Positions 52,396 to 59,152 of a stretch of 59,761 nt of DNA are shown in pieces (positions within the stretch are counted from its first letter, which is position 1; the number at the start of each line of letters is the position of its first letter). Origin of the DNA: Desulfurivibrio dismutans (GTDB taxonomy: Bacteria; Desulfobacterota; Desulfobulbia; Desulfobulbales; Desulfurivibrionaceae); NCBI RefSeq assembly GCF_029210385.1, contig NZ_JARGDQ010000012.1, forward strand, positions 1 through 59,761. The letters run 5' to 3'. A program made the position numbers and the translations under genes. Under the pieces are notes generated by a model. That model saw nothing but the letters and a program-made list of their open reading frames with translations, had not been told where the DNA came from and did no database searches.

Positions 52396-54184
52396 CAGGA
52401 GTTTAACCACTCAGCTCATACCAGAGCGACAAAACAACGCATATTCAAAAAAATGTCACTGCCCGGGCTGTAAGGCCCCATTCATCACTTTATAGCCCAA
52501 AGCCTGGAGAATTGCCGCCTGTTTTTCGTTGGGTTCCTCCAGGCGGCGTTGGGCCTTTCGTGCACCGGTCGGCCAGAGCAGGCAGGAATGGAGGGTGCGC
52601 AGGCTCTCCATGGCCTCGGCGGCGGAGATCCTGAGCCCGTTACGGGCCAGGCGGATTTCCAGCAGACGCAGATAGGCCAGGGCAACCACGCAGGTGAAGA
52701 TATGGCACCTGATCTTGCCGTCGGTCCAGTGGCGCAGGGGCAGCATGGCAACCATTTCGTGATCCTTGCTCTGGCGGAAGCTCTGCTCCACCACGTAGCG
52801 GTCCAGGCCGGCCTGGACGATCTCGTCGGTGTTCCAGTCGGGATGATCGGTGACCAAGATGTTCTTGCCGAAGTAGTCGATATGGCGACCGATCCGATAG
52901 TGGTTTTTGCGACAGTTCATCCGTAAGCGCTTGCCGTCTCTAAACAGCTCCACTCGGTAAAGATCATCCGGCAGGTGCAGTTCCCGGCAGAGGTTGAGAT
53001 AACGCTCCTGCACCGTTGCGAGGTTACGCCACTGGGCTGCCTGGCCGTTGACCTTGTGGCGCATCAGATGCACTTCCTCCTCCAAACGCAGCATTTTCTG
53101 CTCGAAAGCGTAACGCTGCTTGGTGGCGGTGCGGGGATTATAGGTGACCACCACACTGCGCTCCCTGCCCCACAACTCCCGGCTGGTCCGCCAGGCCAGC
53201 AACAGGTCGTCATCGCGGCCTTTGGCCTTGAGCTGCCGGTTCTTGGCGGTATCGACCACCTGGAAATGCTTGCGATCCACGTGGATCAGCTCTTCGGCGT
53301 AATGGGGCGAATAGCTGGTGACGAAATGGAGCCGGTCATTGGCGTCGATGGCGGCGATATTCGCCTCGGCGTTGATCCCTTTGTCGAAAACGATGGTCAT
53401 GGTGCCTTGGCCGCCACGGCCGGCGACCTTGAACAGCTCCTGGGCCAGCTTGAGGAAAACCTTGGAGTCGTGACGATTGCCTTCATACTCTCGGTAAAAC
53501 AGCGGCAGCCGATTGTCTCTGGCGACCAGTAAGGCCACCCCGACCTGCCGCAGCCAGTGCCGCCCCTCTTTGTTCCGACCACGTTGGGCCAGTTCCGAAG
53601 AGGTGTTGCCGGCCATGAAGGTGTAGTAGTTGGTGGTATCGAACATCACCGCGTCCGCCGATGAGGGCTCCAGCTCCGCCAGCTTACGGAAAAAGAGATC
53701 GGCCACCGCTGCCAGCTTGGCACTGTCCATCTTCTCCCACTGCTTCCAATAGGCCTGGGAACTCAAGGCATCAAGGGCCACCGGCCGGATCTGCTGGATG
53801 GCGGTGGTGCGATACCATTCCGCCAAGGCCCGTTTGGACCTGGGGGCCACCATCCGGTTGGCGATGGCATAGAAGAAATAATCCCCCACCGAAGGCGAGC
53901 CTTTTCGCTCCGCCGGCGACAGCACCGAATCAACCAGGCCGGCAATGTTAATCTCCCGATCCAGCAACTCGGCCAGCCACAACGAGCCGAACTCCTGCAC
54001 CTGGATGCGCTCGACCTCCCGGCTACCAGCACCCTTGGCCAACTCCAGCAACCGCTCGGGGCTGCCGAGATAAACCTGGTTGACCACCTTGGGCTTGCCA
54101 TCCACTCGGGCGATCTCCCGCAGGTAATAGTAGGGTCTGCCTTTTTTGATTTTCTTGTGTATGTGCGCCATGGTTAAACTCCTG
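52396..54184 (-). mobile_element. IS1634-like insertion sequence (IS4 superfamily)
   Basis: The element is 1,789 bp. Its ends are the 14-bp inverted repeats CAGGAGTTTAACCA (52396-52409 as read on plus) and TGGTTAAACTCCTG (54171-54184). The flanks differ (ACTCTCG on the left, TCATAGT on the right), so no target duplication is visible. It carries a single transposase gene on the minus strand. The left flank is topA, the right flank an Rhs gene. Confidence 0.92.
52456..54171 (-). CDS. IS1634-family transposase
   Basis: The 571-residue protein starts MAHIHKKIKKGRPYYYLREIARVDGKPKVVNQVYLGSPERL, the common N-terminus of IS1634-like transposases. The DDE catalytic residues are likely in DAVMFDTTNYYTF, the middle MTIVFDKGINAEANIAAI, and the C-terminal VEQSFRQSKDHEMVAMLPLRHW. 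ALAYLRLLEIRLARNG follows. The start codon overlaps the terminal repeat, whose sequence CAGGAG acts as the ribosome binding site. The frame is continuous with the upstream Rhs gene, giving an 827-codon open frame, but no fusion is needed for expression. Confidence 0.93.
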   Translation of the reverse strand: MAHIHKKIKKGRPYYYLREIARVDGKPKVVNQVYLGSPERLLELAKGAGSREVERIQVQEFGSLWLAELLDREINIAGLVDSVLSPAERKGSPSVGDYFFYAIANRMVAPRSKRALAEWYRTTAIQQIRPVALDALSSQAYWKQWEKMDSAKLAAVADLFFRKLAELEPSSADAVMFDTTNYYTFMAGNTSSELAQRGRNKEGRHWLRQVGVALLVARDNRLPLFYREYEGNRHDSKVFLKLAQELFKVAGRGGQGTMTIVFDKGINAEANIAAIDANDRLHFVTSYSPHYAEELIHVDRKHFQVVDTAKNRQLKAKGRDDDLLLAWRTSRELWGRERSVVVTYNPRTATKQRYAFEQKMLRLEEEVHLMRHKVNGQAAQWRNLATVQERYLNLCRELHLPDDLYRVELFRDGKRLRMNCRKNHYRIGRHIDYFGKNILVTDHPDWNTDEIVQAGLDRYVVEQSFRQSKDHEMVAMLPLRHWTDGKIRCHIFTCVVALAYLRLLEIRLARNGLRISAAEAMESLRTLHSCLLWPTGARKAQRRLEEPNEKQAAILQALGYKVMNGALQPGQ

Positions 54185-55130
54185 TCATAGTAACGGGCGC
54201 GGTAGAAGTACAGGCCGATTTCGGGGTCGTACTCGCGGCCGGTGTAGCGGTAGGGCTGTTTGATCCGGTTGCCGCCGCCGGGGGCGAGGTTGCCGATATG
54301 GCCATTGGCGTCGGTTTCCAGCACGATATCCTCGTGGTCGTAGACGTAGCGGGTGGTGGTCTCCACCCCTTCGGGATCGACAAGCCGTTTTTCCAGCCGG
54401 CGGCCGAAGGGGTCGTAGGCAAACTCCACCCTGGTGCCGTCGGGCATCACCACCTCACGCAACCGGTTGGCAAAATCCCAGCGGTAACTGGTCTCGCCCT
54501 CGGCGGTCACCTTGCTGATCAGGTTGCCGTTGGCGTCGTAATCGTACCGGTCCTGATCGGAACTCAGCAACCGGTTGTTCGGGTCGTGGCGGTAATCGTC
54601 GTGGCGGTGGCTGGCCTGGCGGTTGCCGGCGGGATCGTATTGGTAGAACTCCGGCTGTTGCGGCCCGCCCTGGGGTGCTCCGCCTTGCTCCATCCCCCGG
54701 CCCTGTCCCCGGCTCTGGCCCTGGCCGGGGGTGGCCGGCCTGCCGCCGGGAGAGGCCGGGTTGGCCTCCAGCAGCCGGTGGGTGCGATCGTAGCGATAGT
54801 CGATCTCCTGATCCGCTCCGGTCAGACGCAAGCGGTTGCCGACCGGGTCGAGATCGTAGACGGCGGCGGCGATGACGGCGGTGCCTGACCGGTGGACAAG
54901 GCCCGTTAAGCGACCGGCGGGATCGTAATCGTAATCCACCCATCGGCCGTCGGGAGTCAGGGCGCCGGTGCGCCGACCGGCGGCGTCGTAGCTGTATTCC
55001 AGGGTCCAGCCCCGGGAGTCGCTGACTCCGGCGATCCGCCCGGCGTCATCGTAGTTGAAGCTGTAGCTGATCTCGGGATTGGCAGCCCGGGTGATCCGAG
55101 GACGGCTCCGTCGGGATCGACACGTTCCAC
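54185..55130 (-). pseudogene. Rhs fragment 1 (interrupted by the IS, with frame change and deletion)
   Basis: YD-repeat protein sequence (YDYDPAGRLTGLVHRSGTAVIAAAVYDLDPVGNRL; YRYTGREYDPEIGLYFYRARYYD) is almost identical to the Rhs gene at 55477-57297. The open part starts at 54939; upstream the same repeats continue in another frame to about 55090, where the homology ends abruptly. About 45 codons (GPGIDEPLALYHGREIYYY region) are missing between IGN and APGGGNRIK. The IS cuts it right after RARYYD, so the core end and toxin tip are lost. Confidence 0.88.
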
Positions 55131-55198
55131 CAAGTTGCCGACCGTGAGATAAATAGTATTTTGCACCATTTTATTCCCAGATCGGGAATAGTCAAACT

Positions 55199-55450
55199 TC
55201 ACTCAACTTCAGAACGAGACTTTTTTAGTTTGCATTTACTGCAATAGTAAAAATACCTTTCTTTTTTTAAAAGCAATAAAATTCCAGAAATAACTGCAAA
55301 TAAAATATATAAAAATGGAATTATTGTGCCATAAGCAATAAACATCAACAAAGGAAACATTGGCAAACAACTTATGAGAACAATAAGTCCATATTTTTTG
55401 TAATATTTTACCTCTAGTTCATTACTACATATTTTGCATATTGCAGCCAT
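55199..55450 (-). CDS. Small zinc-ribbon/membrane protein, possible immunity protein of Rhs tip 1
   Basis: The 83-residue product has CKIC near the start and YYCSKC near the end, flanking two hydrophobic segments (about 22-40 and 44-61). It is AT-rich compared with the Rhs core. It starts 26 bases after the stop of the Rhs gene on the same strand, the usual place for an immunity gene. I do not recognise the family; the immunity role is inferred from position. Confidence 0.65.
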   Translation of the reverse strand: MAAICKICSNELEVKYYKKYGLIVLISCLPMFPLLMFIAYGTIIPFLYILFAVISGILLLLKKERYFYYCSKCKLKKSRSEVE

Positions 55451-55476
55451 GATTATTTTTCCTGCTCTGATTTATC

Positions 55477-57297
55477 CTATTTGCATGGTGTACTGCTATC
55501 ACCTGGTGCATCAATGATCGAGTTAAAAAAATTGTCAATTATTTCATTTGTAAGTTCCTCAATAGACTGTCCCAATCCTACAACCTCAAACCCTGTTTGA
55601 ATTAGTAGACCTCCACTGAATCCAGCAGCACCCCCGACTATCGCTGAAGGAACAGTCCCAATGCCCAAGGCGGGAACACCAACGATTGCACCGCCAACTG
55701 CACCAGCAGCAGCACCGCCAAGACCGGCACTAATAATTCTTCTCCCTGCTGGATCAATATCTCGCATATAGCTTTGAGAAATGCTTCTAATTGTTTTATC
55801 AACAAATTGCTTGATTAAAAATGTTCGGGTCAGCCCCCACGGATCAATCCAATTAACCGGATTATTCAGGACATACCCATACAGATTAACATCACCTCCC
55901 GCAAAGCCGATGGGGTCTTGGGAGATGAACCGGCCGATATCCGGATCGTAGTAGCGGGCGCGGTAGAAGTACAGGCCGATGTCGGGGTCGTACTCGCGGC
56001 CGGTGTAGCGGTAAGGCTGCTTGATCCGGTTGCCGCCGCCGGGGGCGGGGTTGCCGAAGGCGTCGTACTGGTAGCTCTGCACCAACCGGGCCCGCTGGTC
56101 GCTGAGGGCGGTGATCGTGCCCAGGCCGTCGGAGTGATAGTAATAGATCTCGCGGCCATGGTAAAGGGCCAGGGGTTCGTCGATGCCGGGGCCGTGGAGG
56201 TAACGGTTGCCGATCTGGCCATTGGCGTCGGTCTCCAGCACGATATCCTCGTGGTCGTAAACGTAGCGGGTGGTGGTCTCGGCCCCTTCGGGATCGGCAA
56301 GCCGTTTTTCCAGCCGGCGGCCGAAGGGGTCGTAGGCAAACTCCACCTTGGTGCCGTCGGGCATCACCACCTCACGCAACCGGTTGGCAAAATCCCAGCG
56401 ATAAATGGTCTCGCCCTCGGCGGTCACCTTGCTGATCAGGTTGCTGTTGGCGTCGTAATCGTACCGGGCCTGATCGGCGCTCAGCAACCGGTTGTTCCGG
56501 TCGTGGCGGTATTCGTCGTGGCGGTGGCTGGCCTGGCGGTTGCCGGCGGGATCGTATTGGTAGAACTCCGGCTGTTGCGGCCCGCCCTGGGGTGCTCCGC
56601 CTTGCTCCAGCCCCCGGCCCTGTCCCCGGCCCTGTCCCTCCTGGCCGGGGGTGGCCGGCCTGCCGCCGGGAGCGACCGGGTTGGCCTCCAGCAGCCGGTG
56701 GGTGCGATCGTAGCGATAGTCGATCTCCTGATCCGCTCCGGTCAGACGCAAGCGGTTGCCGACCGGGTCGAGATCGTAGACGGCGGCGGCGATGACGGCG
56801 GTGCCTGACCGGTGGACAAGGCCCGTTAAGCGACCGGCAGGATCGTAATCGTAGTCTGCCTTGACCCCGTTGGGGTAAACCAGGGCGGCACGCCGGCCAG
56901 CCGGGTCATAGCGGAAACTGAAGGTGCGGCCGCTGTCGTTGATCTCGGCGAGCCGACCGGCGGGATCGTAACCGTAATCCACCCATCGGCCGTCGGGAGT
57001 CAGGGCGCCGGTGCGCCGACCGGCGGCGTCGTAGCTGTATTCCAGGTTCCAGCCCCGGGAGTCGCTGACCCCGGTGATCCGCCCGGCGTCATCGTAGTTG
57101 AAGCTGTAGCTGATCTCGGGATTGGCAGCCCGGGTGATCCGCCCCTGGGCGTTATAGCTGAACGTGGTTTCGGTGCCGTCGGGGTACTGCTTGACCAGCA
57201 GCCGACCCAGGGCATCGTGATGATAACCGATGCAGAAAATGGGGTCAGACACCATTTTGGCCCGCCATTTTCGCCCGATTTTCGATTTGCAAGTCAA
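55477..57297 (-). CDS. Rhs/YD-repeat protein with C-terminal tip 1 (5'-truncated orphan module)
   Basis: The 606-residue frame starts directly in YD repeats (YHHDALGRLLVKQYPDGTETTFSYNAQGRI) without signal, PAAR or N-terminal plug. It ends with the Rhs core hallmark RARYYDPDIGRFISQDPIGFAGGDVNLYGYVLNNPVNWIDPWGL. The following 117 residues (encoded by 55477-55830) are unrelated to the other Rhs tip and include a long glycine/alanine-rich hydrophobic stretch (SAGLGGAAAGAVGGAIVGVPALGIGTV..). Such a tip is the toxin part of polymorphic Rhs systems. The lack of a proper N-terminus suggests an orphan module displaced by recombination. Its upstream border contains a GGGGTC palindrome like those at 51 and 2262. 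Confidence 0.85.
   Translation of the reverse strand: MTCKSKIGRKWRAKMVSDPIFCIGYHHDALGRLLVKQYPDGTETTFSYNAQGRITRAANPEISYSFNYDDAGRITGVSDSRGWNLEYSYDAAGRRTGALTPDGRWVDYGYDPAGRLAEINDSGRTFSFRYDPAGRRAALVYPNGVKADYDYDPAGRLTGLVHRSGTAVIAAAVYDLDPVGNRLRLTGADQEIDYRYDRTHRLLEANPVAPGGRPATPGQEGQGRGQGRGLEQGGAPQGGPQQPEFYQYDPAGNRQASHRHDEYRHDRNNRLLSADQARYDYDANSNLISKVTAEGETIYRWDFANRLREVVMPDGTKVEFAYDPFGRRLEKRLADPEGAETTTRYVYDHEDIVLETDANGQIGNRYLHGPGIDEPLALYHGREIYYYHSDGLGTITALSDQRARLVQSYQYDAFGNPAPGGGNRIKQPYRYTGREYDPDIGLYFYRARYYDPDIGRFISQDPIGFAGGDVNLYGYVLNNPVNWIDPWGLTRTFLIKQFVDKTIRSISQSYMRDIDPAGRRIISAGLGGAAAGAVGGAIVGVPALGIGTVPSAIVGGAAGFSGGLLIQTGFEVVGLGQSIEELTNEIIDNFFNSIIDAPGDSSTPCK
57235..57259. repeat. GGGGTCAGAC palindrome at the start of the Rhs orphan module
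   Basis: AAAATGG and CCATTTT flank GGTCAGACA, a diverged form of the GGGGTC-N-GACCCC palindrome seen at 51-75, 179-191 and 2262-2286. It marks the 5' limit of the Rhs homology. Confidence 0.6.
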
Positions 57298-57362
57298 ATA
57301 AACAACAAACTTGCCCTGCCCCAGCGACGCACGAGAAGCGCGGCTTGGATGCGTGCTCTCTT

Positions 57363-57626
57363 CTATTCATAGTGGGTCCACATCCGCAGCACCTTCACCG
57401 TGCGAAGATCCTCGAAAACTTGATAGACAAGCCGATGTTTGATGTTGATGCGCCGCGAACAGGCACCAGCCAAATCACCAACGAGCTTTTCGTATGGTGG
57501 TGGATTTTGGAAGGGATTGTCGGCGAGGATATCAAGTAATTGCTGTGTTTTCGGCTTCAAGCCGGAAGCGGCAAGCTTTTTCGCATCTTTTTGGGCGTGT
57601 TTGGTGTAGACCAGCTTCCAGTTCAC
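57363..57626 (-). CDS. yoeB: YoeB-family mRNA interferase toxin
   Basis: The 87-residue protein matches YoeB throughout, including KLVYTKHAQKDAKKL, YEKLVGDLAGACSRRINIKHRLVYQV and VKVLRMWTHYE. Catalytic residues of YoeB correspond to Glu46, Arg65, His85 and Tyr86 here. The toxin cuts mRNA at the ribosomal A site. It overlaps the antitoxin gene by four bases, the usual arrangement. Confidence 0.95.
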   Translation of the reverse strand: MNWKLVYTKHAQKDAKKLAASGLKPKTQQLLDILADNPFQNPPPYEKLVGDLAGACSRRINIKHRLVYQVFEDLRTVKVLRMWTHYE

Positions 57627-57865
57627 CAGTCCAATTCCTCATCACACTCTTCAACTGGCGTCTTCATACCGTCAAGGATCGATTCCTTCAGTTCGGGAAC
57701 GGAATGCAGGTAGAGGGTCTCCTGCACGGCACGCCAGTCGTCTTCAGACACCAGGACCGCGTTGTTGCGCTTGCCGGTGATCTGAATGGGATCGTGCGAC
57801 TCGGCTACATCGTCGAGTAGCTTGTAGAGATGCTTTCTGGCTTCGGTTGCAGTAATTGTGGTCAT
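57623..57865 (-). CDS. yefM: YefM/Phd-family antitoxin
   Basis: This 80-residue protein starts MTTITATEARKHLYKLLDDVAESHDPIQITGKRNNAVLVSEDDWRAVQETLYL, the Phd/YefM DNA-binding N-terminal domain. The acidic C-terminus (PVEECDEELDW) wraps the toxin. I chose the ATG at 57865 (GGGAGG upstream); the open frame continues to 58033. An inverted-repeat operator lies at 57880-57897. Confidence 0.95.
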   Translation of the reverse strand: MTTITATEARKHLYKLLDDVAESHDPIQITGKRNNAVLVSEDDWRAVQETLYLHSVPELKESILDGMKTPVEECDEELDW

Positions 57866-57879
57866 TGACGCCTCCCTAA

Positions 57880-57897
57880 CGTACGTCAAATCGTACG
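57880..57897. promoter_or_regulatory. Operator of the yefM-yoeB pair
   Basis: Two CGTACG palindromes are separated by six bases, 15 bases upstream of the yefM start. YefM operators typically carry TGTACA-core palindromes, so this is the likely autorepression site. Confidence 0.65.
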
Positions 57898-57936
57898 CTA
57901 CCTGTAGTAACCTTGTCAACCAGAATGATTTCTCTT

Positions 57937-58189
57937 TTTTCTTGCCCGCCAATAAGCGGCGTAAACCCCTGGTGCTGCGAGGCGCCAGAAAAGTCGGCAA
58001 GTCAACCCTGATGCGGCGCTTTGCTCGGGGCAAGGTGGCGGTGCGCTTTGACCTGGATCCGCCAAATTGTCAGGAAGTGGCCCACACAATAACCATCGGA
58101 ACCGGCGGCGAGGAGACAAGATTCTCGCTGCCCCCCCTCCCCTCTATGAGGTGGACGAACTGCTGCGAATTATCGGCGACCAGCCTTAG
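57937..58189 (+). pseudogene. Remnant of an AAA ATPase with DUF4143
   Basis: RRKPLVLRGARKVGKSTLMRRFA is the P-loop start of this ATPase family. It is followed after few residues by FDLDPPNCQEVAHTITIGTGGEETRFSL and, in another frame, by PLYEVDELLRIIGDQP and a stop. The last part is the C-terminal end of the family. About 300 codons in the middle are missing and there is a frameshift, so the gene is dead. Confidence 0.75.
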
Positions 58190-58217
58190 CACCTGTCCGG
58201 AAATTGGTGACCACCTC

Positions 58218-58251
58218 TCAGGGCGCCGGTGCGCCGACCGGCGGCGTCGTA
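58218..58251 (-). repeat. 34-bp exact copy of an Rhs segment
   Basis: The stretch from TCAGGGCGCCGG to GGCGGCGTCGTA is identical to 57000-57033 and to 54957-54990 in the two Rhs genes, in the same orientation. It is a remnant of a lost Rhs copy or the footprint of a recombination event. Confidence 0.75.
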
Positions 58252-58259
58252 AAGGTCGC

Positions 58260-58757
58260 TCAGTAATTCAACCTGATCGTCAGATCTATGTTTTGCCCAT
58301 CGTATGGAAAGCTGGCGGCAGAAAACGCAGGGGCGCCGAATTCGTCAACGGTCGTATTTGAAAAGCCGTAGCCTTCCTTGGGGACACCAAGCCAATTGGT
58401 GTCGAGCTCCCCGTTCATGTTCTCATCATGGATGACGGCGATCGCATAGGTTCCCGGCGGGATATCCGAAAAGACGCATTGCGCTTTTGTCTTCTGAATT
58501 TTCCTTATTATAATTGCCTTTGCCGAACCCAAAAATTTATTGGGAAAACCCTCTGGTGATTCGAAAATCCCACAAGCTATATTTCCAGTACTGTTTTTTA
58601 TATTCGGAATTTTCACGTGAATTCCCGGGCATGATGATTGGGCGAAGGCGATGGTGGGAAAATTCGCAAACACCAGCACTGCAGACAATGCACATCGAAC
58701 GCCCATGGAGACCAACGCGGACTTCCGATGAGTTGACTTACCCATGATTTTCCTCAT
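58260..58757 (-). CDS. DUF2141 family exported protein
   Basis: The protein has up to 182 residues in frame. It shows a signal peptide (hydrophobic segment VLVFANFPTIAFA) and the DUF2141 pattern: VKIPNIKNSTGNIACGIFESPEGFPN, then VFSDIPPGTYAIAVIHDENMNGELDTNWLGVPKEGYGFSN. The D.N.NG.LDTN.LG.P.EGYGFS part is the family core. I prefer a start at 58757 or 58745, since the signal peptide would be preceded by too many residues from 58808. The function is unknown. Confidence 0.85.
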   Translation of the reverse strand: MRKIMGKSTHRKSALVSMGVRCALSAVLVFANFPTIAFAQSSCPGIHVKIPNIKNSTGNIACGIFESPEGFPNKFLGSAKAIIIRKIQKTKAQCVFSDIPPGTYAIAVIHDENMNGELDTNWLGVPKEGYGFSNTTVDEFGAPAFSAASFPYDGQNIDLTIRLNY

Positions 58758-58830
58758 AGTTCCGATCTCCGTGACATGATGGAGACAACCCAATCTCGCT
58801 CCGCCCAACCCATCGAGAAAAAATAGATCT

Positions 58831-58912
58831 GTCCCGGTTTTACCGGGTTTTCCGCGGTTTTCCGCGCGGTTTTCCGGTCCCGGTTTTCCGGTTTTCCGTT
58901 TTCTGGTTTTCC
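58831..58912. repeat. Low-complexity GGTTTTCC repeats
   Basis: The motif GGTTTTCCG recurs about seven times with variable spacers (CG, CGCG, TCCC). It lies between the DUF2141 gene and the small membrane protein gene. Confidence 0.8.
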
Positions 58913-59143
58913 TTATTTGTCCTTCATTCCAGATAGTTTACGATAAAAATTGATGATACTTATAACGCATGCCAATGAAATGACGGTGCTAATAAAAATT
59001 ACTTCCCCCAAGGTCGGGGTTATATCAAATAATCTGGCCAAAATCAGGGACACAAATATACCTATCGCTACACCTATAGGTAGGTAGACAAATGAATTAA
59101 GGAGAAAACGTTTTTTCTGGTTTTTTGGAATGCGATTTAACAT
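58913..59143 (-). CDS. Small two-helix membrane protein, possible immunity protein of Rhs tip 2
   Basis: The 76-residue protein has two hydrophobic segments (about 15-35 and 46-64) and a basic start MLNRIPKNQKKRF. It starts nine bases after the Rhs stop on the same strand. It is not similar to the 83-residue protein at 55199, as expected if each protects against its own tip. The immunity role is inferred. Confidence 0.65.
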   Translation of the reverse strand: MLNRIPKNQKKRFLLNSFVYLPIGVAIGIFVSLILARLFDITPTLGEVIFISTVISLACVISIINFYRKLSGMKDK

Positions 59144-59152
59144 TGATATGCC

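Noticed and set aside
52456-54939. Rhs-transposase fusion protein
   Set aside because: The continuous frame is a result of IS insertion; the transposase has its own start and ribosome binding site within the terminal repeat.
57858-58361. 167-codon plus-strand frame
   Set aside because: It joins the remains of a decayed ATPase with random downstream sequence; annotated as a pseudogene instead.
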